64,000 bases of DNA, taken from positions 1,116,001 to 1,180,000 of the forward strand of contig JAJLTO010000005.1 of assembly GCA_030568195.1 (NCBI GenBank), given 5' to 3'. The stretch is from Dipodascopsis uninucleata var. uninucleata. Its lineage: Eukaryota > Ascomycota > Lipomycetes > Lipomycetales > Lipomycetaceae. The position numbers were made by a program, and so were the translations under genes. Shown in pieces: positions 44,782 through 55,945 of this stretch. How positions within the stretch are numbered: position 1 is the stretch's first letter; the number at the start of each line of letters is the position of its first letter. The notes under the pieces are model-generated. The model was given only the letters and a program-made list of their open reading frames with translations. It had not been told where the DNA came from and did not search any database.

Positions 44782-46916
44782 TTACCGTAAATTTGAGTCT
44801 CTCATCTCCGGCTCTTTCTTCGACTCTGTCGTCATCAGATGCTCTACCGAAACCTTCTTAGAAGAATCGTTCACATCCTTATTCGCACTCCCTTTATTGG
44901 TTGTCTTGTCATTCGAAGTTTTTAACGGCGCATCTTCAACTTCTTCTTTGGCAGTAAAAGTATCCTCGGATTCAAGTTCCTGTTCAACAGTATCCTTTGC
45001 TACTATTTTCTTTCCAGATCTTGTTGCTGCGGCCGGAGTAATTTCAACTTCGCTGTTGTCAATATCCACTGCTGGTAGAGCCGAGTCTGCACTAAACTCT
45101 GACTTTTTGTTGTGTGAATCGCGAGCAGCTGCACGAGCAGCTGCAGTACGGCGTACACCACCCTTCTCTATGATTTCATCAGCAACCTCCTCATCAATTG
45201 AGGGTGCTTTCGAAATGTCAGACTGAGTCTCCTTCTTTAGATTCCCATTATCCGACTTAACCAATTTCTCATCATCTACTTTCATAATAGTACGACCCGA
45301 GCTCTTTGATTCATCTTCTATCTCACCCTTTTTAGCTGAGGGCAATTGTGTTTCTTCGCCAAGCCTCTGCTCTTCTAGTCGGTGCTCTACTAGTTGGCTC
45401 TCTTTCTTTTCTTCTTCTCTTCGCTTCCTATCTTCTTCTTCTTTCACCTTACGCTCTTCCTCTTCCCTAGCTTCCCGCTCTTTGCGCAGTCTCTCCTCCT
45501 CCATCTCAGCCATGTGCTTAAGGTCATCCGCACTAGGTTCATACAAATGCCAAATAACATAATGAGGCAAACCGACAACAGAGAAATGCATACGCTTACA
45601 CATCTTCCCGAAACCTTCGGTCTCAGCATGACGCTCGAAAGAAAATGCTGGGAAATGGGCACCTAGCCTAAATACGCGTGCCTTAGCAAGAATTGAAACT
45701 CCTCCGACACCATCGATCTCCATTTCTTCACCTGGGTCTCCGTAAGGATCGCGCAAGTAGGCCAAATGAGGACGCCAGGTAGAATACTCTGCATAACCCT
45801 CAACTATAACGGCGTCTTCGTCCAAAGTCTGCGCAAGTTGCAAAGCTGTCTCACTTTCTTGCCATGAGTTAAGATCATAGGGCTGTTGACTTCCAAGCCA
45901 ATCCGGCAACGGTCTCCAAATATTAGGAACAATAACATCCTTGTTATGGCGCATAAGATCTTCAATGATAGAAGCTGGGGCGATCTCAACATCTACATCT
46001 CGCCAGTAGACCCAAGAATGCTCGGGACGCAAAGCAGTAGAAAGAAGCCAATTACGAGCACGAGCCATAAGCTTTCGACGAGGGCCCTGCGCGTCGAAGC
46101 CATGACGGTCAGAAAAACCTTGGCCAACAACTTGACCGAAGTCACGCTCAAAAATCTCGATTTTGCCAAAATGCATATAAGGATCTTTATCAGTTTGTAT
46201 CTCAGTCATCATACGCTCTAGTATCGCAATGGTGTCATCTTTTGTATCAGAAACTAAAAATGATATGTCGATAAGGGAGTGCGGATACGTTAAATTTCTC
46301 AAATGTGAGAAAAAAAGATTCATGTGAGACGAAGCATCTCGTAGAGGAACGCACATAAGCACCCGTTCTTCTCGCTCCCAGCCACGGCCTGTTCCTTGTG
46401 CCCTAGAGAGATCGTAATGATATACTGAAGGTAATAAAGGATCATCCTGAAAAGGTATTGAAATAAAATATGACTTAAATGTTGGGAAGAAAAAGAAAAG
46501 AATAACGGCGAGAGGTAAAGCAAGGATCAAGCACCTCTGAGCTGTTGGAGTTCGTCGCAAAAATAATCCTCTTGATCTTGGATGAAACCTTTTTTTAGCT
46601 ATTAGCTTTAAAACTTATATATTTTGGCCCATTCTCACATCTTCTCATTGGCTTTCTTGTCTTATGGAACAGCAGACATGTTTGAGCAAGTCCCATGCCT
46701 CAAGTTAGACTAATCGTGCACAGTACAAAGCCTTAACTCTGTAAAGATATTGTATCTGCCGAATAAACCGAGAATATAGAAGTTATGCCAAAGAGTAATA
46801 AGATGCTTACAGAATATGACCTTAACACCCACAACCGTCGTAATAAATAGAAAGTACTTACTTTGGCGATGAGATATTAAATCCTCTCTGGCTCCTCGAG
46901 AGAGGAAAAGGACCAT
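44782..46916 (-). CDS. ANP1: Anp1-type mannan polymerase II subunit
   Basis: Main exon complement(44782..46598) encodes a type II Golgi protein: signal anchor RCLILALPLAVILFFFF, then the Mnn9/Anp1/Van1 domain with VLMCVPLRDASSHMNLFFSH, the DxD-type WRDVDVEIAP and EIDGVGGVSILAKARVFR. It extends the alpha-1,6-mannan backbone in the cis-Golgi. The main frame has no ATG before the anchor, so a first exon is needed: 46862..46916 encodes MVLFLSRGAREDLISHRQ plus one base and ends in GTAAGT, and acceptor CTAATAG at about 46599 gives the right phase, for 623 residues. That exon is inferred. After residue about 395 comes a 230-residue Glu/Lys/Arg-rich tail, coiled-coil then acidic, longer than in yeast Anp1 but of a kind seen in other fungi. 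Confidence 0.85.
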
Positions 46917-49900
46917 GATCGATCATATATGCCAACTATATTCTTCAGATGTTTCCAGTTCCTCTCAAACTGAAAAGGAAATAAAAACACCTACTTCTCG
47001 AGATCCAGTCTCTCCAGAGAAAATATAAACTAAAAGTTATCAAGAATAGCAGACGATATTGTCAAAGGCTCGCTAAAGAATTTGATCAAGATATCAGTGG
47101 TTCACTGTACAAATGCAATCTATTAATATCGGATTATTAGATATATATTATAGTTGCCACTATTATTACACCTGTCACCGTCACTGAATATATCGCTGCT
47201 CAAAAATATTTTATATACTTCTAGTTATAGCAGGTGATAGTCGGTGTTGATGATATATTGCTATAATTATGGTTATTAGCAGTAAATTGTTGTTGTCGAC
47301 GATGACGATGCTAATATTGTTGTTTTTTTGTTGTTGTAGTTAATCTTCCGCCAAACAAACGATATTCCTCTGCAAACAGAAGTAGCAAATTCCAGCAGAA
47401 GCAATAGTGCCTTTGAAGAAATTTTTGGTAGAGCTACGCTGCCAGTTTCGTCTTATTCTATATTGTACCAATGTCCAGTAAGAAAAAGTTAATAGTCAAT
47501 CCGGCTTGGACTTTACCTATATGATAAAAAAATTTATGTATAAAAATAAACAATAATAATTGCCACAGTATATATTCCGCTGAACGGAACCTGAATTCTA
47601 TACTATTTACTTGTTGGCCACTAGCTAAATAGCTTGAGAAATTACAGAATAGAACTCGGTGGCTATATTTACAAAGCTCTCTGGCTTCCTATGTCGCCTG
47701 CAGAGCTCAGTAGTTTTGCTTTGCTTCCTCAGCTTTTGTCAGACGACCGACCTATTCAAATATGTCGTACTCACTGGCTGTTTCCGCTTATGCTCACTGG
47801 AAGCAAATAATACGAACAGCGAAAGGTCAACAGTCTTTGTTTTGGGAAGGGCTGGTCGAGAAAAGAAAAAAGCACTAAAATATTTACGCTTCTGCTAAGA
47901 GCTAGCTAAGCACTAAAATAGATCTAAAGATATCTTTGGATAAACACACAGACTGTGTCTATTAGCATACCACACAACCAGATTAGTCTCTCCTTATCCA
48001 GTCCTGAGATGCTGCCAATTTGTCGAGCTGGTATACTACAGCTGCATCAATAGATGCCAAGCAAGTATCCAAAAAACTGAGATGGAGAAGTTGGCGAAAA
48101 ACGCGAGGGGAAGGGGCATGCTTGTATGAGCTTCTCCATGAACAACATAAATGCACGGCTCTTAGTCGCCTATGCTGTAGCTACTAACAGCGGCCACTAC
48201 CACTAGACAAATTGAACAGTATAGTAGTCTTCCCTACCTTATACTCACTTGAATCATTCTTCTCCGAATACTCGACAAACGACTGCACTTACGTAGCTCG
48301 TAAAATGCTAATGTCTAATGCATTCCTCTAGCTCCAGGCACGGAACAGTCAGTCCTCCAAATCCAAAATGTCATTCTACCAAAAGCGTCTCAGCTAGGAA
48401 GAACTGCGACAAAATTATAATCCTAACACGCAAGGTCCTTTTTCCCTAGCTTGCTCATCATTGGTCATGGATTAGGTAATGCGAAGCTCGTGCTTATGGG
48501 AGACTAACAGGAGCGGCTGTCAGCACCACACGCCTATGACACATAAATTACTAATCTACAGCGCTCTCGGCATTATTCTGACCAGCCGCTAGGTTTTATC
48601 ATCATCCAGACTTGACTTAGGCCGGAGAACGGATAGCGGCTAGCCATGATTAGACGAGTTTCAAAACAAGCTCTGGGTTATGAGTGGAAGTACCAACGGG
48701 TGGCTAAGAGCCATTTAGGATGCGACCTATTATTGCCGGGCGAACAGAGGCGTCAGATGATGTGTCGTCTTTTGCGTTGCAGATGACTGCTAAGTACCCG
48801 CCGAATAGATGAAGCGAAAGCCATAGACCAGTAAGTCACTTCGGTGGACTACTTGCTGACGACGCGCTGAACTGTCCTTCTATGAGTGTTACGATAAGAT
48901 GCATAATACAAAGGCTGTGGAAAATAAGGTACATCGCAAGCTGCATGGTCTGCTGAAGGATAAAAAGCCGTCGACGTTGAAAAGTTTACAGCTATGTAGC
49001 GTAGAGACAGCTAGTAAGATGGTAAGTAAATTACTCGGAACTAGACAATTCGGTAGAGGAGACCGTTGTTCGGTGGGCTTTAAGTCTTGGAACTTTTACT
49101 CGTCAACGGTACGCACACGAAATACATCGTTTTCAGTATGCTGCTAGCTGGCTGTAGTCCAACACTACGTATCACTAAAGAAGCCCCTTCATCGTTTCGT
49201 CCAATGGCAATTTCATTGAGCCTGCCAATACAAATAGAATCTGTCTCAGCAAACATCCTATGGACTCCCTTGAGACGGTGCTTGCCCTAACTCGGGTGTC
49301 ATGAGCGCCACTAATACCGGTCAGGCCCTAAAGCAGTATGATGTAACACAACGTAGATTAGCAAAGGATCCGTCATATGTACAAATGCTAGACTCTCCCT
49401 AAACCATTATAATACACTTCGAGCGGCATGATGAACGTCGCTTATATCCTATGCTAGTCATCTGTCGCAGCCCTTCTCTGTAACAGGTGTCTTGCTACGA
49501 AGACCCTCTAATGTACCAGTCTAATAGTCCAGCTCAGGAGTAGCTCTGCACTAATACTGCCCTGAAAGTCGCGGCCCCCTCCGGTCACGTCACTGCTACG
49601 AGCCTAAACCATAAACCCTCACTCTCACGATGTGCTGTACCCGTGCCCTAAGGCATCTCATACAGGTTACCCTACTGAATGTGCCAGATGCGGGTTAGGC
49701 TGGCTGGGCTCTGTACAGCGCAAGAGTACTGCAGGGGTGTGCGTGGGGAGACTACGCTATATGGAGTGTAAGTGTGTAAATGGAGGAAGGCAGGCTGACG
49801 AGCTGTAGCAAAGATCGTGAGCATGCTACTTGAGTTGTCCTGAGCACGCGCAGTGTTTGCTGCAACGATAGCATTAAATGGCCACGACTTCACCGCAGAG

Positions 49901-50301
49901 GAAAAAGCGCGCAGGTCATCATGAGCTGTCAACATGCTGGGATCTCTGTTACGGAAGGTAGATGCGCTTAATACTCTGCAATATATGAATCTAAATGCTG
50001 TGTCGTTTAGCACGCAGTTCGGCGGTGATCACCGTTAATTACACATACAGCAGGTCGACACAGCAGATGAGCCTATAGCGTCAAAACATAAACAAAAGAC
50101 GTGGTCGGTGCCACTGCCAAGATGTAAAATACGCGACACTACGCCCTATCGCTCGCATATGCAAGTATATGCGGTAATAACTGTCTATATTACATATATA
50201 AATCTATCTGTACATATATATGCATAGTTCATGAAAGCTTCTTAAGTGATGATGACTATAACTGGGATGAGCTTCGTCAGTTGGTTACTAGAATATATAA
50301 T
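46917..50301. other. ANP1 upstream region and GC-rich non-coding island 3
   Basis: 3.4 kb between divergent genes. 46917-47960 is AT-rich with GTT/GAT-rich short repeats near 47.3 kb. From about 48.0 to 50.15 kb the DNA becomes GC-richer (58 and 60 percent in the lines at 48481 and 49561), with frequent CTAG and no frame over 115 residues. None of its short frames resembles a protein. 50160-50240 is an AT-rich alternating stretch. I cannot assign a function. Confidence 0.5.
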
Positions 50302-51182
50302 GGGGCGTGGAAGGAAAAAATAAAACTTTAAACGTAGCTTAAAAAAAGAACTGATTTTCATTTTTGTTGCTCTTTGAAAAAAACTTTATATTTACGATTG
50401 CATCGTCGTCATTTTTATCATATTCACGGGACAGTCGTCATAGGCGCAGAACATCTCGTCTACGCCTCAGATTAGCATTCTACCTCCATTCTCTTTAGAA
50501 AAACAAGAGATCGTAAGAACTTAGCCTGCGCGCCGGAACTCTGTATTTTAGATCTCAGAGCAAGCCTGGAGTTGACGTCTCCTGCAAGGCTCCAGTCTGG
50601 CATTTTTTCTATATACATATATAATACAATTGCATATCTCACACTAGATACTGCTGACTTACGAGATCAGGTCGTATATAACGAGAAAGCAATCTGGTAA
50701 GTCTCGTCTTTTTATCTCATTATTATTAGTACTCTGCAGTCTGCACAAGCCTCTTCGGCGCATTCTCTATATCTCTCCGATCGAATATTGCTCATTGCCA
50801 CCGTGAAAAGTTCTTACCAGAGATCTTCTAGCCCGCTTCTGACGTCTCCAATTCTTGCATCTTGTTTTACTATATCAGTCGTAAGATGGGCACGGCGAGG
50901 TATCTCACAACAGGATAGCAACTCTTGGATCGGCGGATGGCGCTAAACTGCTAAGGGAAGCTCATGGAGATTTATAGAGAATGAATACGCCGATTGTTAA
51001 TGGACCTCATTGATTACGACAAGCTTGAGCCTTCCTGATATGAAACTAACTAACTTTTAACGCTGTGCAAACATCATAGTCAGTCTTCGACCTATCAGCA
51101 CACAGACCACTAACTCTCCATCGGAGGTTAGCATATTTATTACTACAAGTTGAAGAATCTAGGATTGAGTGTACAGTGCAAA
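50302..51182 (+). promoter_or_regulatory. Spliced 5' leader of the lipase gene (predicted)
   Basis: No + strand ATG occurs in 50302-50696. A consensus donor GTAAGT follows at 50697; a double branch motif ACTAACTAAC at 51045-51054 precedes an acceptor ATCATAG at 51079, and 51080-51182 is again free of ATG up to the start codon. The intervening 383 bp contains about six ATGs. The pattern is that expected of two leader exons around an intron. Confidence 0.6.
50573..50580 (+). promoter_or_regulatory. CRE-like TGACGTCT
   Basis: One mismatch from TGACGTCA. A second copy, also TGACGTCT, lies at 50840-50847 in the predicted leader intron of the lipase gene. Possible bZIP sites. Confidence 0.25.
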
Positions 51183-53222
51183 ATGCCGTTCCCTTTAGTA
51201 GGTAGACTCGAGCCTCTAGAATGGCCATCTTTGTTACTCGGCCTGTTTCTTCTTATGCTCGAATCCGTTCTTCGATTTATCACATCAAGACTTCCTGGAA
51301 TTGTGATTGCAATGTTCGAAAAGTTTATAAAACAACTTTACAAGCTGTTTTTGCCGAGGGCCGCCCGAGAGAGAAGCTTTGTCCATAAGATTGCTGATGC
51401 TACTGACTTTGTGAAGTTATGCACGTTGTTTGGCTATCGTGTTGAGGAGCATATAGTCAGAACAACTGACGGCTATTTACTTGGAGTACACCGTCTTCGG
51501 CATTCGAAAGGTGACATGGCCAAAAATATTGACAGTAGAGACCTCCCTCCTAAACCTGTTGTTTATCTACACCATGGTCTTCTCATGAACAGTGAAATTT
51601 GGGTATGCTTGGAAAACCCCAATATGTCTCTTCCTTTTATCCTCGTGGAAGCTGGTTACGATGTGTGGCTTGGAAACAATCGGGGTAACAAATACTCAAA
51701 GAAGCATATTACGTTATCCTCTAATGAAGACGCGTTCTGGAATTTTTCAATGGACGAGTTTGCGCTCTACGATATTCCAGACACCATTGACTATATCCTG
51801 TCGACAGCCAAGCAGCGGACTCTAGCGTACGTTGGATTTTCTCAGGGTACTGCCCAGGCATTTGGATCCTTCAGCATAAATCCTCGGCTAAATGAAAAGA
51901 TCAGAGTATTTGTAGCGCTAGCGCCAGCTATGGCGCCTAGAGGACTACGATTGGGAATTGTAGATTCGCTTGTTAAAGCTTCGCCATCACTCATGTATCT
52001 TTTCTTTGGTCGCCAGGCTATACTCTCGTCAACAATTTTTTGGCAAAGTATAATGTATCATCCACTTTTCGTTCGGGTGATTGATATGGCGCTTTCTCGT
52101 CTTTTCAACTGGAGTGGTAATAACATATCACTCCAACAGAAGTTTGCGTCGTACTCACATTTATATTCTTTTACTAGTGTCAAGTGCGTCGTTCATTGGT
52201 TTCAGATTATGAGAAACAGATGCTTCCAGATGTATGACGATGACTTGAGCTCACCCGTCCGATTCTATGGTCAGGCATTTTATAAGGTTGCGCAATTCCC
52301 CACTAAGAACATACAGAGTCCGATATATCTGATTTATGGAACGACTGATTCTCTTGTTGATATTGATTCAATGCTTCGAGAACTTCCGCCACACGCAGTT
52401 GCGATTCCGGTAAAGGATCACGAACATCTTGATATAATTTGGGGTCGTGACGTCCACCGACTCGTACTACCGCACGTCACTCAAATTCTTGATGAATATT
52501 CCTCCTCTGAAACTTATCATGACACTGCCGATGATGCTTTACTCTGTCGTAAGAGTTTAGAGGCTTTTGAGCCGTGTGACAGATTTGTTTCCGCATCTAG
52601 TGTGCTCCATGTTGAGCCAGGCTTTGAGAGACCAGCCTCTGTATTTGGTTCATCCTCGTTCGATTTGTCCATATCAGAAAGTGAGAAAGAAGTTGATAAT
52701 CTTACCAGTGGACAGCAGCGTGGCCATTCTAAGATGCGAAGTCCTTCTTCTTCCTCAATTGATACTATAAAGCACTCGACTCGATCATCTCCAATGACAT
52801 CTGAATTCTCGGACAAGAATGATGTGACTGTCACAATCACAAATACAACTAATGTTGATTCATCACAGGAGCATGATCAGCCACAACACACATCTAGTCA
52901 TACGACCGCTGCGTCTAGTACATTTTCATCTGACGGTATTATATTCAAATCTGCTGATCCTGTCACTGGTATTAGTCGGCCAAAGACAACCGCACCCCAA
53001 AAGAGATATAATAGATCAAAAAGTCCTATTGTCAAGCTCAAAGAAAGAGTGACAGCTGATCAGGTATCAGCAGCTTCCTCCGGCGCTGAGGTGGAGAGTA
53101 CTAGCCCTTCAGCAAAATCGTCGCCTAACCGTGTCGCCACTGCTATCAAGAGTACTTACGCTAAGCATATTGGAAATATTGGCAACATTTTTACAAATGA
53201 AAATGATCATAGCGAATCCTAA
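51183..53222 (+). CDS. Steryl ester hydrolase / acid-lipase-family alpha/beta hydrolase
   Basis: An intronless 679-residue frame from ATG 51183. An N-terminal hydrophobic segment (WPSLLLGLFLLMLESVLRF, about 17-35) anchors it. The AB-hydrolase-associated lipase region begins near 85 (FGYRVEEHIVRTTDGYLLGV), followed by VVYLHHGLLMNSEIWV, DVWLGNNRGNKYSKKH and the nucleophile elbow GFSQG with Ser220. The catalytic Asp is likely in GTTDSLVDIDS and the His in KDHEHLDIIWG. This matches the Tgl1/Yeh1/Yeh2 family that cleaves steryl esters of lipid droplets. The C-terminal 230 residues are Ser/Thr-rich and disordered, with likely phosphosites. Which of the yeast paralogues it matches best is unclear. 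Confidence 0.88.
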   Translation: MPFPLVGRLEPLEWPSLLLGLFLLMLESVLRFITSRLPGIVIAMFEKFIKQLYKLFLPRAARERSFVHKIADATDFVKLCTLFGYRVEEHIVRTTDGYLLGVHRLRHSKGDMAKNIDSRDLPPKPVVYLHHGLLMNSEIWVCLENPNMSLPFILVEAGYDVWLGNNRGNKYSKKHITLSSNEDAFWNFSMDEFALYDIPDTIDYILSTAKQRTLAYVGFSQGTAQAFGSFSINPRLNEKIRVFVALAPAMAPRGLRLGIVDSLVKASPSLMYLFFGRQAILSSTIFWQSIMYHPLFVRVIDMALSRLFNWSGNNISLQQKFASYSHLYSFTSVKCVVHWFQIMRNRCFQMYDDDLSSPVRFYGQAFYKVAQFPTKNIQSPIYLIYGTTDSLVDIDSMLRELPPHAVAIPVKDHEHLDIIWGRDVHRLVLPHVTQILDEYSSSETYHDTADDALLCRKSLEAFEPCDRFVSASSVLHVEPGFERPASVFGSSSFDLSISESEKEVDNLTSGQQRGHSKMRSPSSSSIDTIKHSTRSSPMTSEFSDKNDVTVTITNTTNVDSSQEHDQPQHTSSHTTAASSTFSSDGIIFKSADPVTGISRPKTTAPQKRYNRSKSPIVKLKERVTADQVSAASSGAEVESTSPSAKSSPNRVATAIKSTYAKHIGNIGNIFTNENDHSES

Positions 53223-53670
53223 GATTGAAATATTTTACCAATTTCTAATAACTAAGCCATATTGGGCGTCCAACCTTCAGCATTTCTAACAATTATGATT
53301 TCCACTTTTGTATTCTGGTAGTTTTTATGTATGCTATTTTATTCTCATCTGACTAAAGTCAGTATTCTATAAATAAATATTTCTTTTCAATCTAGATTTA
53401 AGATTTTCTTGCTTCATGTAGTGATCTTTCAGTTTCTGATAGCTCTTAAAAAGTCACAACGACGACTAGATTTATATCAAAAACCTACAGAATTGATGGC
53501 AAAGATTTTAAATTAAAACTAGATATGAGGGTCATGACAAATATTATTATTTATTATTATTCCAAATCATAATTTAAAAAGAATATGTGAAAAAAAAACA
53601 TATTGATGATCCATTATTAAAATGATTTATTTGGTAAATTAGTGTTTAGCTAGATAGATGACTTGTTTAC
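53223..53670. other. Convergent 3' intergenic region
   Basis: 448 bp, AT-rich, with an AATAAATA element about 150 bp after the lipase stop. Nothing else seen. Confidence 0.45.
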
Positions 53671-54839
53671 CTAAGCAGTGATCTTCTTCTCCAACAGAGC
53701 CAAAAGAACGACGGCATCAGCAGCAAACTTTCGGATACCATCCGAAAGCTTCTCGGTAGCCATCTGATCCTCGTTCAAACCAAATCGGAAAGCAGACTCG
53801 TCATCGATATAGCTGACCTTAGCAAAATCAAGGGACTTGGCCGCTGTTGCATCAAGCTTCTTTGGAACAGGTTCAGTAGAATTGTAAAGCTCCTCGAGGA
53901 GTGCAGGTGCAATGGTCAGGTAGTCAACACCAGCCAATTCCTTGATCTCACCAGTGTTACGGAAAGAAGCTCCCATGACAATGGTGTTGTAACCGAACTT
54001 CTTGTAGTAGTTGAAGATACGCTGGACAGACTGGACACCTGGGTCCTCAGCACCAGTATAAGTCTTACCAGTGGAAGCCTTGTACCAATCCATAATACGG
54101 CCAACGAAAGGAGAAATGAGTGTACAGTTTGCCTCAGCAGCAGCAACTGCCTGAACGAAAGAAAAGAGAAGAGTAAGATTGCAGTGAATGTTGTACTTAG
54201 ACTCCAACTCACGGGCGGCCTGAATACCTTCATAAGTAGAAGCAATCTTAATCAAGACACGGTCTGAAGAGATACCCTCCTTCTTGTACAGATCAATGAT
54301 CTTAAGGGCCTTCTCGATAGTTGCCTGTTTATCGAAAGAGAGTCGAGCATCGACCTCGGTGGACACACGACCTGGGACAATCTTCAAGATCTCCTTACCA
54401 AACTCAACCAAGAGACGATCGAGAGCCTCTGAAGCCTTCTCAGCTGGGGTGCCGTCATAGGCCTTACCATACTCAACAGCGACATCAATGAGCTTAGCAT
54501 ATTCTGGCTTCTTAGAGGCAGCAAGAATCAAGGATGGGTTGGTAGTAGCATCCTGGGGCTTGTACTTAGCGATGGCTGCAAAAAAAAAATAGTGTCAGTA
54601 AATCAATTCAACTCCGACTTCATCCATCAACCTCTAAAAGCCGCTTTCAACAAAACTGAAATATTGAATTCCTCCACTTCTCCAACCGATTTCCTTTGCA
54701 ATTGCCGCTGTCTTTGAAAACTCGTCGCCACAAGTCTCAATAATTAAAACCATATGAACCTATACTTACACTCAAACTCTCCAGAATCAGTGACGACAAC
54801 TGTGCCGGAAGCCTTAAGCTGATCAAGAGAAGAAGACAT
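53671..54839 (-). CDS. TAL1: Transaldolase
   Basis: Exons complement(53671..54575, 54770..54839) give 324 residues (yeast Tal1 335). The 194-bp intron has GTAAGT and an acceptor after a T-run and CAG; the join restores [20 protein letters not shown]. The Schiff-base Lys is Lys133 in [11 protein letters not shown], where most family members have Trp in place of Tyr. The C-terminal [22 protein letters not shown] is conserved. Transaldolase transfers dihydroxyacetone units in the non-oxidative pentose phosphate pathway in the cytosol. A second in-frame ATG six bases upstream (54845) would add Met-Thr; the conserved MSSSLDQLK start favours 54839. Codon use is more biased to C-ending codons than in neighbours, as expected for high expression. 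Confidence 0.96.
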
Positions 54840-55945
54840 GGTCATTAATATATGCTATTATTTTGATTCCTTTAAAAGAGATCGATTATCGTTATAGATA
54901 TATATATTTCTGTCTAGCAATCAAACTATGAAAAATATAAAATGAAATGGAAATTAGGCGAAGGGTGCAGGACTTCTGTCTTCCGTCAATTATATACACT
55001 TCCCCGGCATTGAGCAACTGCTGGCTCCGGGCGAGTCCAGGCCGTCTAACCTTACCCTTTATGAAAACGTGGATTGTTACCCTGACGCCCATACCCTACC
55101 GCTCGACGACAACAATCCTGCGGAACCTCCCAATACGGAAATGCTGGCCTGTCATCAGATAAAAAAAAATAAATACATACATATGGAAGTGGTAGTTTCC
55201 AAAATCAGGGGCGTGAAGTAGGGTATAGTAACAGTGCTTACAGCCGAAGAATGGTTCGTTGGGCTGAATAAAAATTATAGCGGAAAAGAATTTATAGGGA
55301 TGAATCATCCATAATTGAACTCAACCTAATATCGGCTACTTCAAACATAGAACACCCGTATGTAGAATAAAAAGGATATAAGACATCAGATGCAGTCAAA
55401 TAGAAACTTACAATTGTATATATAGATCTTTAAAATACAAGAGCATATAAGAGGGCAGAAGAAGGAACTTAAGAGATAATTGAAAGTGATTGGTGCGAGA
55501 TTGGTCCCCTTCTGTGTGTAAAGGATATACAGTATAAAATAGAAATCGAATAAAACGTGACGCCTTCAAAAATAAATAAATATGTATAAATATATACATA
55601 TATGTACGTATTCACCATTTCTCAACAGTAGTCAGATAATACAATCCGTGGTTCCATATGCTTGTTTCCCTCGTTCCAAAAATTGAATTGATAAATAAGT
55701 AAAATGTATTATGAAAAGATAACATTGGAGATTATCACGGTTCCATGTAGATGAGAATTTCAAGCATATGACAAGCGCACGGATATATGATTGAAAATTA
55801 TAGCCACCACAGAGGATGTTAAAAAAGAGAAAAGACATCGACAGTCATGAACATAATTGTTGTTATTACGAACCAGCCAATAGGTATTATGCTCGTTCCA
55901 GCTCTTGTCCTACTAGGTACTAACAGCCCAATCGCAGATTTCCGT
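54840..55945. other. Transaldolase promoter and BUD6 3' flank
   Basis: 1.1 kb between two minus-strand genes. The half near transaldolase has a GC-richer core at about 55.0-55.1 kb, and the remainder is AT-rich. No coding or RNA gene recognised. Confidence 0.4.

Noticed and set aside
37474-47942. Shared 15-mer TATCCAAAGATATCT (37474-37488) and its reverse complement (47928-47942) in two intergenic islands
   Set aside because: In 64 kb searched on both strands a few 15-mer matches are expected by chance, and the flanks do not align.
48899-49290. Possible small proteins in GC-rich island 3 (82 and 67 residues)
   Set aside because: They overlap in different frames, show no family signature, and short frames occur on both strands at similar density.
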